DNA of 64,000 nucleotides from Capnocytophaga gingivalis ATCC 33624 (GTDB lineage Bacteria > Bacteroidota > Bacteroidia > Flavobacteriales > Flavobacteriaceae), in NCBI RefSeq assembly GCF_000174755.1, contig NZ_ACLQ01000018.1, forward strand, positions 1-64,000. Direction: 5' to 3'. The translations under genes were made by a program, and so were the position numbers. Numbering within the stretch: position 1 is the stretch's first letter; each line of letters begins with the position of its first letter. The notes under the pieces are model-generated. The model saw only the letters and a list, made by a program, of their open reading frames with translations, was not told the origin of the DNA and searched no databases. Below, one piece after another: positions 43,305-51,823 of this stretch.

Positions 43305-44327
43305 ATGAAAAAGGTAGTATTTGCTTTTGTTCTTTTATTTTCTTTTTCCCTACAAGCACAAGTAAGAAAGGTGCAATTACAGATGAAACCTGCCTTTATA
43401 GCCCCCAAGGAATTGGATTTCCCTAAAGAGGACTTGGACTATGCTTTTGAAAAAATCCGCCTTCAGAGACAAAGATGGTATAGCTTCAATTCTTTTGGCC
43501 TGAATATGAGTGAGGCAGCATACTCCAACTGGAATGCCGGTGGGGTCAATTCTGTATCTTTCCTTGCCGATGTAAAGCTCCGTCGCCGCTATGTTGTAGA
43601 AAAATACTTCTGGGATAATGAACTCACTGCCAATTATGGAGTGAATATCCAAACAGGAGAGCAATTGAGAAAGACCGATGACCAGATTTCTCTTTCTTCG
43701 GCCTATGGTTATCGTACTGGATTCAGAGATTGGTACTATTCGGGCAAAATCACTTTCAATACCCAGTTCAGCGATGGGTATGACTATCCCAAAAAGCCCG
43801 ATGCGGATCCTATCTCTCGTTTTATGGCACCAGGATACTTGTACTTAGGGGGCGGTTTCGAATATGCTCCAGAGAAGACAAAGCTAACACTCTTTATCTC
43901 TCCTCTTACTATGAAGGCTACCTTTGTAATGGATCAGAAATTGGCCGATAAGGGTTCTTTCGGTTTGGATCCTGCCGAGTATGATCCTGCCGGTAACTTG
44001 CTAAAACATGCCAAACAGCAGGTGGTGGAAGTAGGTTTCCTATTCTCAGGAAAGCATACGGTCGATCTATACGAAAATGTACAGATGACCAACCAATTCT
44101 CTTTCTATACACAATATGATAAAAGTTTTGGCAACATAGATGTAGACTGGCAACTTGCTGTAGATATGAAGATCAACAACTATCTACAAGCACGTGTGGG
44201 TACTCACTTGAAGTATGATGATATCAAGTTCAAAGAAGAGGTACTCCCCAATGGTACAAAACACCTCTATGGAGCACGCGTTCAGTTCAAACAGATATTG
44301 GGGGTAGGACTCAAGTATACCTTCTAA
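43305..44327 (+). CDS. DUF3078 protein, probable outer-membrane barrel
   Basis: The 340-residue protein has a signal peptide (ending SLQAQ) and the DUF3078 core (SFGLNMSEAAYSNWNAGGVNSVSFLADVKLRRRYVV; WYYSGKITFNTQFSDGYDYPKKP). The strand pattern and terminal VGLKYTF suggest an outer-membrane barrel. Function is unknown. Its stop codon overlaps the convergent hemW stop by 3 of 4 nt, so no terminator separates them. Confidence 0.85.
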   Translation: MKKVVFAFVLLFSFSLQAQVRKVQLQMKPAFIAPKELDFPKEDLDYAFEKIRLQRQRWYSFNSFGLNMSEAAYSNWNAGGVNSVSFLADVKLRRRYVVEKYFWDNELTANYGVNIQTGEQLRKTDDQISLSSAYGYRTGFRDWYYSGKITFNTQFSDGYDYPKKPDADPISRFMAPGYLYLGGGFEYAPEKTKLTLFISPLTMKATFVMDQKLADKGSFGLDPAEYDPAGNLLKHAKQQVVEVGFLFSGKHTVDLYENVQMTNQFSFYTQYDKSFGNIDVDWQLAVDMKINNYLQARVGTHLKYDDIKFKEEVLPNGTKHLYGARVQFKQILGVGLKYTF

Positions 44328-45457
44328 AGCATAAACAGATCACTGGCAATACCATCGGAGAGAAACAATCCTTTCTCAGAGGTGATGATATGCCCATTGT
44401 GATATACTAATAAGCCTTTCTCTATATAGGGAAGGGCTTCTTTTTTTAAATAATTTAGAAAGAACTCCCCAAAGTCCCTTTCGATAGCCTCTGTAGAGAT
44501 GCCCTTTTGTATCCTAAGCCCCGTCATGATACGCTCATTATAACGATCTTTCAGAGAAAGTGTTTCCCTTTCCTGAGGCAATATCCCTTGAGAAATTTGT
44601 TCTATATACTTGATATTGTGAGAGATATTCCACATACGCTCTTCTCCTGTATAGCTATGAGCAGAAGGGCCTATGCCTATATAAGGTTTTTGTTCCCAAT
44701 AGGCGGTATTATTGCGACTGAAATAGCCTTCTTTGCCAAAATTGGAGAGTTCATAATGGATAAACCCCTTGGCTTCTAAGAGGTCTTTTAGTAAGTAAAA
44801 ATGCTCTTTGGCTTGCCCATCATTGGTAGGGGGGATTTTTCCTTTTTTGATAAACTGATAGAGGGCTGTTCGGGGCTCTACGGTAAGGGCATAAGCCGAG
44901 AGGTGAGGAATCCCAAAGGAAAGTGCTTGGAGGATATTCTCCTTCCAGCGAGCAAGTGTCATACCAGGAATCCCATAGATAAGGTCAAGTGTTATATTGT
45001 CAAAATATTGTATAGCCTGAGCAATAAAATCCTTAGCTTGCTCAGCCGTATGTGCTCTATTCATCAAAAGAAGATCCTCCTCAAAGAAAGATTGTACTCC
45101 GATACTTAACCGATTGATACCTAATTCTTTTAATAACTCTAAGGAGAGTTCACTCTTAGGGGTAGAGAAATCGTCCGGATTGACTTCCATAGTAATTTCT
45201 GCCCCCGAAGCTATGCGGTAATGCTTGTGAATGGTAGAAAAAATCTCCTGAAGTTCTACAGAGGTAAGTACTGAGGGGGTTCCTCCACCAAAATAGATGG
45301 TCTGCAAGGGCGTAGAGGCTTCAACTCTCCTTAGCTCCAATTCCTTACACAATGCCTTGACCATCTGAGGTTTTCGCTTGAGGGTTGTGGAGAAGTGAAA
45401 ATCGCAATAATGGCAAGCCTGTCGGCAAAAAGGGATATGTATATAGAGACTATACAT
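44324..45457 (-). CDS. hemW: Radical SAM heme chaperone HemW
   Basis: The 377-residue protein has the radical-SAM cluster motif CRQACHYCDF (Cys at about 11, 15, 18), IYFGGGTPSVL, TMEVNPDDF and SIGVQSFFEEDL, and a C-terminal HemW domain. It resembles coproporphyrinogen III oxidase HemN. The HemW subgroup, recognised by length and the CHYC spacing, binds heme and delivers it to proteins. It is 5 nt after ruvC. Confidence 0.92.
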   Translation of the reverse strand: MYSLYIHIPFCRQACHYCDFHFSTTLKRKPQMVKALCKELELRRVEASTPLQTIYFGGGTPSVLTSVELQEIFSTIHKHYRIASGAEITMEVNPDDFSTPKSELSLELLKELGINRLSIGVQSFFEEDLLLMNRAHTAEQAKDFIAQAIQYFDNITLDLIYGIPGMTLARWKENILQALSFGIPHLSAYALTVEPRTALYQFIKKGKIPPTNDGQAKEHFYLLKDLLEAKGFIHYELSNFGKEGYFSRNNTAYWEQKPYIGIGPSAHSYTGEERMWNISHNIKYIEQISQGILPQERETLSLKDRYNERIMTGLRIQKGISTEAIERDFGEFFLNYLKKEALPYIEKGLLVYHNGHIITSEKGLFLSDGIASDLFML

Positions 45458-45462
45458 TCGGC

Positions 45463-46011
45463 TTAAGAAATTCTGTTCTCATTGTGCTTTACAAAAGCCT
45501 CCCAAGAGGAGTAGCTCTTATTCTTCTCAGTCTTTCCCCCATTGAAAAAATGGCAGACAGCTACAGCTAAACCATCGGTGGCATCCAAGTGTTCAGGAAG
45601 TTCTCTAAAGTGAAGTAGTTGTTGTAACATTTTGGCTACCTGTTCTTTAGAAGCATTTCCATTGCCAGTGATAGCCATTTTTACCTTTTTAGGTTCATAT
45701 TCAGTAATAGGTACTTGGCGCGCCAGGCCTGCTGCCATAGCTACCCCTTGGGCACGCCCCAGTTTGAGCATGGATTGTACATTTTTCCCGAAGAAGGGGG
45801 CTTCTATCGCGAGCTCGTCAGGCTTATAGGTGTCGATAAGTTCGGTAGTACGCTCGAAGATGAGCTTTAGCTTTAGGTAGTGATCATCATATTTGCTTAG
45901 GATGAGTTCGTTCATTTGGACAAACTTCATTTGATTCTTCATCACCTGAATAATGCCAAAGCCCATCACCGTAGTACCAGGGTCTACCCCTAAGATAATT
46001 TTTTCCATCAC
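45463..46011 (-). CDS. ruvC: Crossover junction endodeoxyribonuclease RuvC
   Basis: The 182-residue nuclease has [14 protein letters not shown] (first catalytic Asp, about residue 9), [28 protein letters not shown] (catalytic Glu about 69) and [16 protein letters not shown] (final Asp pair). It resolves Holliday junctions with RuvAB, which are not in this window. It sits between manA (10 nt) and hemW on one probable transcript. Confidence 0.95.
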   Translation of the reverse strand: MMEKIILGVDPGTTVMGFGIIQVMKNQMKFVQMNELILSKYDDHYLKLKLIFERTTELIDTYKPDELAIEAPFFGKNVQSMLKLGRAQGVAMAAGLARQVPITEYEPKKVKMAITGNGNASKEQVAKMLQQLLHFRELPEHLDATDGLAVAVCHFFNGGKTEKNKSYSSWEAFVKHNENRIS

Positions 46012-46021
46012 AAGGGTAGTT

Positions 46022-46984
46022 TTAACAATGAACCTGCAATACCTCTACCTCTCCCTTGAGCGTAATAGCAGTACAAGTGGCAGGTACAAGTATGGTACTT
46101 CCTTTTTCCAAAATCAGCTCAGTATCTCCATAGTGCAGGCTTCCTTTTCCTTCTACTCCCATATATATATGGAAAGAATCTCCAGAGAGTTCCAAGGGAG
46201 TCTCTTGAGTGATTTTTAGGTAATCTGTAGTAAAATAAGGAGAGGACACGGCAGGATTGACAGTGTTTTCCTTTTTGGAGTAGGACTTGCGGAAATCATC
46301 TTTTCGCTCAAAATCAATAGCCTCCAAAGCAAGTTCTGTATGGAGTTCTCGATAGTTGCCATTTTTGTCCTTGCGGTCAAAGTCATATACACGATAAGTG
46401 ATATCACTGGTTTGCTGTATCTCAGCCAGCAGTACCCCAGCTCCTATGGCATGGATTTTCCCTGCAGGAATAAAGAACATATCTCCATGACCTACCTTCT
46501 CATAGTGAAGCAGTTGGCTAAGAGTCTTATCTGCCAAGTGGGTTTGGTACTCTTCACGACTTACATTTTTATTAAAGCCAATGATAATGGAAGCCTCAGG
46601 GTCAGCCTCCATGATATACCACATCTCCGTTTTTCCAAAGGAGTTATGGCGTTTTTTAGCCAAAGCATCATCGGGGTGTACCTGTATCGAAAGATCTTGA
46701 GCTGCATCGATGAACTTGATGAGCAGCGGGAAGTCTGTTCCAAATCGCTTATATACCGCACGACCTAAGAGAGCCTCAGGTGCTTGCTCTATGAGTGTCT
46801 GTAAGGAAGTACCCTTTAGAGCACCATTGCTAATGATAGAAATATCGCCTTTCACCGTAGAGACCTCCCAACTCTCCCCTATAAGAGGCTGATGGATAGG
46901 CTTATGGAGTTCCTTCTCGAGTTTCTCTCCACCCCAAATACGTTCCTTAAAGATAGGGGTGAAAGTAAGTGGATATAAGTTCAT
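46022..46984 (-). CDS. manA: Class I mannose-6-phosphate isomerase
   Basis: The protein (320 residues from the chosen ATG) has the cupin fold and zinc ligands of type [35 protein letters not shown] and [34 protein letters not shown]. It interconverts mannose-6-phosphate and fructose-6-phosphate. The upstream ATG at 47008 overlaps the -7 box (TACTTTTG, 47006-47013 minus), so 46984 ([19 protein letters not shown]) is the start. It heads the manA-ruvC-hemW set. Confidence 0.93.
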   Translation of the reverse strand: MNLYPLTFTPIFKERIWGGEKLEKELHKPIHQPLIGESWEVSTVKGDISIISNGALKGTSLQTLIEQAPEALLGRAVYKRFGTDFPLLIKFIDAAQDLSIQVHPDDALAKKRHNSFGKTEMWYIMEADPEASIIIGFNKNVSREEYQTHLADKTLSQLLHYEKVGHGDMFFIPAGKIHAIGAGVLLAEIQQTSDITYRVYDFDRKDKNGNYRELHTELALEAIDFERKDDFRKSYSKKENTVNPAVSSPYFTTDYLKITQETPLELSGDSFHIYMGVEGKGSLHYGDTELILEKGSTILVPATCTAITLKGEVEVLQVHC

Positions 46985-47005
46985 TTGTATCAATATTTGA
47001 AGGTA

Positions 47006-47034
47006 CAAAAGTACAATTTTTTTTAGAATTACAA
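47006..47034 (-). promoter_or_regulatory. manA promoter
   Basis: On the minus strand TTG (47032-47034), 18 nt, TACTTTTG (47006-47013). Confidence 0.65.
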
Positions 47035-47101
47035 GCAGACTTAGGAGTGTTCTATATATTGGCTATTTTTGTTATTTATTTGTTAATCATAAATGGTTTG
47101 A

Positions 47102-47131
47102 TTGTAAATAAAAGGATAAATTTTATCTTTG
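47102..47131 (+). promoter_or_regulatory. Promoter of the unknown lipoprotein operon
   Basis: TTG (47102-47104), 19 nt, TATCTTTG (47124-47131): a full consensus match, with a leader of about 178 nt before the lipoprotein ATG. Confidence 0.75.
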
Positions 47132-47150
47132 TACCTTATAAGGAGTAAGC

Positions 47151-47264
47151 ATTTATAATAGAGATGAACTTATTTTTGCAGGGAAAGCAACCCCTTTTCT
47201 GCAAAGAAAAATAGCAAAAGCCCTTGGGTACAACCCTAAAAAGATAGAAAGATTAAATAAATAA
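47151..47264 (+). other. Coding-like stretch in a leader (possible gene remnant)
   Basis: One frame of the 178-nt leader reads without stops as a protein-like 38-residue sequence (IYNRDELIFAGKATPFLQRK, then IAKALGYNPKKIERLNK) and ends in TAA, but has no ATG, GTG or TTG start. A 16-codon ATG ORF (47164-47214) overlaps it in another frame, and a hairpin TTTGCAG/CTGCAAA is present. It may be a decayed gene end or a non-canonical small ORF; I cannot name it. Confidence 0.3.
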
Positions 47265-47315
47265 CCTGAGTTTTACAAACTATTTTTTAAACTCACTATA
47301 GAATAATTGTATAAA

Positions 47316-48029
47316 ATGAAAAGAAAATTACTCATTTTGTTTATAGCCCTTTTAGCTATAGCTTGTAATGGACAACAATCCTCAAAAGAAAATGTAAAAC
47401 CTCTTACCGAGCAGGAAGCACTTGAGGCTTTCAAAAAACAAAAACATCGTTTTGAGATTAAAGGGTATAAGGTGTATTATAATGACCAACTGATGAAGTT
47501 GGATACTATTGCTAACTTCTTCGATACTTTTGGAAAGCCTTCATATAAAGAAGGATATGAATTTGTTTATGACAATATACCTCTTTGGTCAAGAATTTCT
47601 TTAGGAGAAGTTAAAGATAAAAAAGGTAGATTTATAGGGAATGTAGATCGTTTTTTTATCTATTTTCGACCTTATGCAGAAGGGAGAGAGGAACTATCAG
47701 ATCTTTACCCTTTTTATTATGCAGTAAAGAGAATGCCTGAGATAGATGGATATATGCTGGTAGAGGGACATCCTATTCATAAAGATACTACTCCTAAGGA
47801 GCTTTCAGAAATACTGAAACCTATCTATGGAGAGCACTTTGTAAACCTGATGGGGACTCCTACAATCGTTTTTGAGCTTAAGGAAGACGAAATCAAGGAA
47901 ATTATTCCCCATTGGGGGGCTGATAAGTCCTATAAGAATATTTTTATAAGTTTTGATTATTTGATTGATGAACAAACTAAAAAAGTTATTGGATTAAAAA
48001 GTGTAGATTATTCTTATTTTTTGTTATAG
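47316..48029 (+). CDS. Lipoprotein, function unknown
   Basis: The 237-residue protein has a lipoprotein signal with lipobox LAIAC. The body (KGYKVYYNDQLMKLDTIANFFDTFGKP...HWGADKSYKNIFISFDYLIDEQTKKVIGLKSVDY) is not a family I recognise; its small soluble shape recalls immunity or envelope proteins, but that is only an impression. It starts at ATG 47316, 9 nt after a TTG also in frame. The same sequence ATTGTATAAAATGAAAA surrounds the start of the next gene. Confidence 0.6.
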   Translation: MKRKLLILFIALLAIACNGQQSSKENVKPLTEQEALEAFKKQKHRFEIKGYKVYYNDQLMKLDTIANFFDTFGKPSYKEGYEFVYDNIPLWSRISLGEVKDKKGRFIGNVDRFFIYFRPYAEGREELSDLYPFYYAVKRMPEIDGYMLVEGHPIHKDTTPKELSEILKPIYGEHFVNLMGTPTIVFELKEDEIKEIIPHWGADKSYKNIFISFDYLIDEQTKKVIGLKSVDYSYFLL

Positions 48030-48054
48030 GTTTTCATAAGACATATTGTATAAA

Positions 48055-48696
48055 ATGAAAAAAGGAATATGGATACTTTTATTTTTGTATGTCTGTCTCC
48101 CTATAAGGGCACAGAACTCTAAAGAGTTGATAGAGATATTACTTGATTTCTGTCAGCAGGTAACCCAAGAAGAGCCTTCAGAGGAAAAGATATATGCTAT
48201 TTTTCAAAGTATATCCCCTGAAAAAAGGTATCTTCTTCTTGAGGAAAAGAAAAGCAGCTTTACAGGATTCACCCAAGAAAAAGTAGCTTATATAGATTTG
48301 GATGAGGAAAAATATGATAATAATGCCAAGCTAATATCTTATAAAAGAGCAGCAGCGCGCACATACACCTTAGACCTATCCCTCCATAGTCCCTATAGTA
48401 TCAAAGCAGGAAAAGTGAGTTATGAAAGGGCTACATATCCTATTTCTTTTCCTCTGCTGACAGAGAAGTTGGGGCGTGTTTTCTATGATACTATTTTCCA
48501 AGCCAAGGATACCAAAGTGAGTAACTATATTTATCAGAATCCCCAGACACACAAGAAAGTAGTATTTTCTATACTATCCTATAATCCACCTGAGGCGCCC
48601 TATAATATCATATATCGCATTGAGATAGAGGATATTCGTTTCTTTGATGAAGCTTCCTTGAGCAAAGGTAAGTTTTATATGAAAGAAAAGAACTAA
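48055..48696 (+). CDS. Exported protein, function unknown
   Basis: The 213-residue protein has a signal peptide (KKGIWILLFLYVCLPIRAQ). The mature part is rich in Glu, Lys and Tyr with no known domain. It follows the unknown lipoprotein by 25 nt, and the start sits in the same local sequence, so a shared transcript is likely. ATG 48055 is preferred to the in-frame TTG at 48046. Confidence 0.6.
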   Translation: MKKGIWILLFLYVCLPIRAQNSKELIEILLDFCQQVTQEEPSEEKIYAIFQSISPEKRYLLLEEKKSSFTGFTQEKVAYIDLDEEKYDNNAKLISYKRAAARTYTLDLSLHSPYSIKAGKVSYERATYPISFPLLTEKLGRVFYDTIFQAKDTKVSNYIYQNPQTHKKVVFSILSYNPPEAPYNIIYRIEIEDIRFFDEASLSKGKFYMKEKN

Positions 48697-48709
48697 AATC
48701 ACTTGAGGG

Positions 48710-48752
48710 TGGAATTGGCAACAAAAACTTCCACATTGTAGGTGGAATTGGC
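48710..48752 (+). repeat. Short direct repeat GGTGGAATTGGC
   Basis: The 12-mer GGTGGAATTGGC occurs twice (about 48710-48721 and 48741-48752) between the exported-protein gene and the rplM promoter. I do not recognise it as an IS end. Confidence 0.5.
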
Positions 48753-48778
48753 GGGCGAGTAAAAAATAAAAAAATAAA

Positions 48779-48809
48779 TTTGCAGATTTGATAAATTGTT
48801 GTACCTTTG
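48779..48809 (+). promoter_or_regulatory. rplM operon promoter
   Basis: TTTG (48779-48782), 19 nt and TACCTTTG (48802-48809) fit the consensus fully. Confidence 0.75.
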
Positions 48810-48814
48810 CACGC

Positions 48815-48855
48815 TGTTAGAAATCCCAAAAAATGAGAGGGCTAACACAATAGGA
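48815..48855 (+). promoter_or_regulatory. Hairpin in the rplM leader
   Basis: TGTTAG pairs with CTAACA and CCC with GGG across an A-rich loop, near the transcript 5' end and about 30 nt before the GTG start. It may be a binding site through which L13 or S9 represses its own operon; this is inference. Confidence 0.4.
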
Positions 48856-48879
48856 ATGTTTAATTAAAATAATTTAAGT

Positions 48880-49335
48880 GTGGACACATTAAGTTACAAA
48901 ACACGCTCAGTGAACAAGCAATCCGCTGAAAAACAATGGGTTGTAGTGGATGCTGAGGGGCAGAAATTAGGGCGTCTTGCCTCTAAAGTAGCAAAGCTTC
49001 TTAGAGGGAAGTACAAGCCAAGTTATACACCGCACGCAGACTGTGGTGATAACGTGATTATTATCAACGCTGAGAAAATAGAACTTAGCGGACTAAAGAC
49101 AGAAACTAAGGAGTATCTTCGCTATACAGGATACCCTGGTGGACAACGTATTCAATCTTTCAAACAGGTGCTCTCTAAGTTCCCTGAGAGAATTATTGAA
49201 AAAGCTGTAAAAGGAATGTTGCCAAAGAACAAATTGGGTGCGGCTCTATTCCGTAATCTTAAAGTATATGCAGGTAGTGAGCACAATCACGATGCGCAAA
49301 AGCCTGTTTCTATTAACCTAAATGACCTTAAATAA
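48880..49335 (+). CDS. rplM: 50S ribosomal protein L13
   Basis: The 151-residue protein has the L13 core WVVVDAEGQKLGRLASKVAKLLRGKYKPSYTPHADCGDNVIIINAEKIELSG and GMLPKNKLGAALFRNLKVYAGSEHNHDAQ. It starts at GTG (MDTLSYKT), usual in this group. Its stop overlaps the rpsI start (TAATG), and the two are translationally coupled. Confidence 0.97.
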   Translation: MDTLSYKTRSVNKQSAEKQWVVVDAEGQKLGRLASKVAKLLRGKYKPSYTPHADCGDNVIIINAEKIELSGLKTETKEYLRYTGYPGGQRIQSFKQVLSKFPERIIEKAVKGMLPKNKLGAALFRNLKVYAGSEHNHDAQKPVSINLNDLK

Positions 49336-49721
49336 TGGAAGTAATTCACAAAATTGGACGAAGAAAGACCGCTGTGGCTCGTATCTACATGAAAGAAGGA
49401 AGCGGAAAAATCACCATTAACAAAAGAGATTTGGCTAATTATTTTACCACTCCTACCCTTCAGTACGAGGTAAAACAACCATTTGCTCTATTAGGATTGG
49501 AAGATGCTTACGATCTTAATATCAATGTGTACGGAGGAGGAATCACTGGACAAGCAGAAGCTATCCGCCTTGCGATCTCCCGCGCTTTGTGCGAAGTGGA
49601 TATCGAAAACAGAGCGATGCTTAAGCCAGAAGGATTGCTCACTCGTGACCCTCGTATGGTAGAGCGTAAAAAATTCGGTCAGAAGAAAGCTCGTAAAAGA
49701 TTCCAATTCTCAAAACGTTAA
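49335..49721 (+). CDS. rpsI: 30S ribosomal protein S9
   Basis: The 128-residue protein opens HKIGRRKTAVARIYMKEGSGKITINKRDLANYF and ends with the basic DPRMVERKKFGQKKARKRFQFSKR tail that reaches the ribosomal P-site tRNA. It is coupled to rplM by a 1-nt overlap. Confidence 0.97.
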   Translation: MEVIHKIGRRKTAVARIYMKEGSGKITINKRDLANYFTTPTLQYEVKQPFALLGLEDAYDLNINVYGGGITGQAEAIRLAISRALCEVDIENRAMLKPEGLLTRDPRMVERKKFGQKKARKRFQFSKR

Positions 49722-49745
49722 TATTATATTCAACATTTATTTATT

Positions 49746-49839
49746 GCCGTATTTCCTTGTCGCATAAGGAAGTTAGTTTAGCATCCAAATACAATGGGCA
49801 TAAGATATTCAACCACCATTTATTGCTAAATCATACGGA
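49746..49839 (+). promoter_or_regulatory. Structured leader of rpsB
   Basis: A hairpin TTCCTT/AAGGAA (near 49753-49771) sits inside a longer pairing of CCGTAT (about 49747) with ATACGG (about 49833). Together they form a multi-stem leader in the 137-nt gap before rpsB. It could serve S2 autoregulation; the family is not recognised. Confidence 0.4.
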
Positions 49840-49858
49840 ACGTAAACTATTAAAAAAA

Positions 49859-50584
49859 ATGGCAAATTCAATAGAAGTAAAAGACCTATTAGAAGCTGGA
49901 GTGCACTTCGGGCACCTTACCAGAAAGTGGAACCCTAATATGGCACCATATATCTATATGGAAAGAAATGGTATCCACGTGATTAACCTCTACAAAACAG
50001 CTGCTAAGATAGAGGAAGCTAATGAAGCTCTTAAGAAAATTGCTGCCTCTGGCAAAAAGATTCTCTTTGTAGCTACTAAAAAACAAGCTAAGGATATCGT
50101 AGCTGAAAAAGCTACTTCCGTAGGAATGCCCTACATCACCGAAAGATGGCCAGGTGGTATGCTAACCAACTTTGTTACCATCCGTAAGGCAGTTAAGAAG
50201 ATGTCCTCTATCGACAAAATGAAAAAAGATGGTACTTATGATACCCTCTCTAAAAAAGAAAAATTACATATCACTCGTCTTAGAGAAAAGCTCGAAAAGA
50301 ACTTAGGCTCTATCGCGGATATGACACGCCTTCCAGCAGCTCTTTTCGTAGTAGATACTTTAAGAGAACACATCGCTGTCAAAGAAGCCCAAAAATTAAA
50401 CATTCCTATTTTTGCTATGGTGGATACTAACTCCGACCCTCGTGAGGTGGATTATGTAATCCCTGCCAATGACGATGCTTCTCGCTCTATCGAAAAAATC
50501 CTCTCCTATGTAGTCGAAGCTATCAAAGAAGGACTTGAAGATAAAAAAGTAGAAAAAGCAGACGAAAAACCTGCTGAAAATTAA
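49859..50584 (+). CDS. rpsB: 30S ribosomal protein S2
   Basis: The 241-residue protein begins MANSIEVKDLLEAGVHFGHLTRKWNPNMAPYIY and contains RWPGGMLTNFVTIRKAV, KNLGSIADMTRLPAALFVVDT and FAMVDTNSDPREVDYVIPANDDA, all S2 hallmarks. I start it at ATG 49859; an in-frame ATG-like start 102 nt upstream would add residues with no S2 similarity and lies in the structured leader. Elongation factor Ts follows. Confidence 0.97.
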   Translation: MANSIEVKDLLEAGVHFGHLTRKWNPNMAPYIYMERNGIHVINLYKTAAKIEEANEALKKIAASGKKILFVATKKQAKDIVAEKATSVGMPYITERWPGGMLTNFVTIRKAVKKMSSIDKMKKDGTYDTLSKKEKLHITRLREKLEKNLGSIADMTRLPAALFVVDTLREHIAVKEAQKLNIPIFAMVDTNSDPREVDYVIPANDDASRSIEKILSYVVEAIKEGLEDKKVEKADEKPAEN

Positions 50585-50598
50585 ATTGTTAAATTCAT

Positions 50599-50640
50599 AA
50601 AGTGATTATTTAAAACGCCTATTTTAAATAATCACTTTTT
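50599..50640 (+). terminator. Strong hairpin between rpsB and tsf
   Basis: A perfect 17-bp AT-rich stem (50599-50615 with 50622-50638) has the loop CGCCTA, followed by TT and then A residues rather than a clear T-run. It may attenuate or process the rpsB-tsf message. Confidence 0.6.
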
Positions 50641-50656
50641 AAAAAAATATAGAAAA

Positions 50657-51622
50657 ATGTCAAAAATTACTGCCGCAGACGTAAACAAACTCAGACAAGC
50701 TACTGGTGCTGGTATGATGGACTGCAAGAATGCCTTAGTAGAAGCAGAAGGAGATTTCAATAAAGCTATTGAAGTACTTCGTAAAAAAGGACAAAAAGTA
50801 GCTGAAAAACGCGCAGATAGAGAGTCTGCTGAAGGTGCTGCTATTGCAAAAGTTAATGCAAACCATACCAAAGGTGCTATTATCTCTCTTAACTGTGAAA
50901 CAGACTTCGTAGCTAAGAATGAATCTTTCGTAGCCTTGGCTAACCAATTAGCTGAATTGGCTCTTAACTATAATGACAAAGAATCTTTCCTCGCTGCTCC
51001 TTTCCAAGGAATCACTGTAGCAGACAAGCTCACAGAACAAACAGGAGTGATCGGTGAAAAAATAGAAATAGGTCAGTTTGAGATATTGGAAGGAAACTAT
51101 GTAGATTTCTATATCCATGCAGGTAACAAAATTGCTGCTTTAGTTTCTCTTTCTGCTGCGACTGACAAAGCTCACGAAGTGGCCCGCAATGTATGTATGC
51201 AGGTAGCTTCTATGGGGGCTATTGTACTTTCAAGCAAGGATTTCGATCCTGCTTATGTAGCTAGCGAAACAGAAGCACGTATCGCCGCTATTATTAAAGA
51301 CAACGAAGAGCTTCGCCGTCTTGGAAAGACAGAAAAGCATGTGCCTAAATATATCTCTGCCCTTCAGCTTACTCCTGAAGTACTTAAAGAAGCAGAAGAA
51401 GCTGCTAAGGCTGAACTTAAGGCCGAAGGAAAACCAGAACAAATATGGGATAGAATCCTTCCAGGAAAAGTACAACGCTTTATCGATGACAACACTACTC
51501 TTGACCTTGAAAAAGCATTGCTTGACCAATACTATATCAAGGATGAAAGCAAAAAGGTAGCAGACTACGTAAAAGCATACAATGTAGAAATTACAGGATT
51601 TAAAAGAGTTTCCCTCGTATAA
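50657..51622 (+). CDS. tsf: Translation elongation factor Ts
   Basis: The 321-residue protein starts MSKITAADVNKLRQATGAGMMDCKNALVEAEGDFNKAIEVLRKKG (UBA domain) and has SLNCETDFVAKNESFVALA (core) and IWDRILPGKVQRFIDDNTTLDLEKALLDQYYIKDE at the C-terminus. It exchanges GDP for GTP on EF-Tu. It follows rpsB after a strong hairpin; a terminator ends the operon. Confidence 0.97.
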   Translation: MSKITAADVNKLRQATGAGMMDCKNALVEAEGDFNKAIEVLRKKGQKVAEKRADRESAEGAAIAKVNANHTKGAIISLNCETDFVAKNESFVALANQLAELALNYNDKESFLAAPFQGITVADKLTEQTGVIGEKIEIGQFEILEGNYVDFYIHAGNKIAALVSLSAATDKAHEVARNVCMQVASMGAIVLSSKDFDPAYVASETEARIAAIIKDNEELRRLGKTEKHVPKYISALQLTPEVLKEAEEAAKAELKAEGKPEQIWDRILPGKVQRFIDDNTTLDLEKALLDQYYIKDESKKVADYVKAYNVEITGFKRVSLV

Positions 51623-51641
51623 TTTTCCTATAATACTAGTT

Positions 51642-51680
51642 AAAAGGTGTTTCCTTAATCACTTAAGGAAACCCTTTTTT
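51642..51680 (+). terminator. tsf terminator
   Basis: AAAAGG-GTTTCCTTAA pairs with TTAAGGAAAC-CCTTTT and ends in six T. Confidence 0.9.
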
Positions 51681-51770
51681 AGTTTTTAGATAATAAGTAA
51701 AGCCAGCAAGAGCTCACCGCTGGGGAGGTAAGTAAAGCCACATGAGCGAATATATGTAACAGATAATAAT

Positions 51771-51819
51771 CTCTAAAACCTAGCTTAAAACTCAAAACTC
51801 ATAACTCAAAACTCTGTAT
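51771..51819 (+). repeat. Degenerate 7-nt-period array upstream of gmk
   Basis: Heptamers CTCTAAA, ACCTAGC, TTAAAAC, TCAAAAC, TCATAAC, TCAAAAC, TCTGTAT are in phase, ending 4 nt before the gmk start codon. Confidence 0.65.
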
Positions 51820-51823
51820 AATT

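Noticed and set aside
49757-49858. Extending rpsB upstream to 49757
   Set aside because: The extra 34 residues have no S2 similarity and fall in a structured leader.
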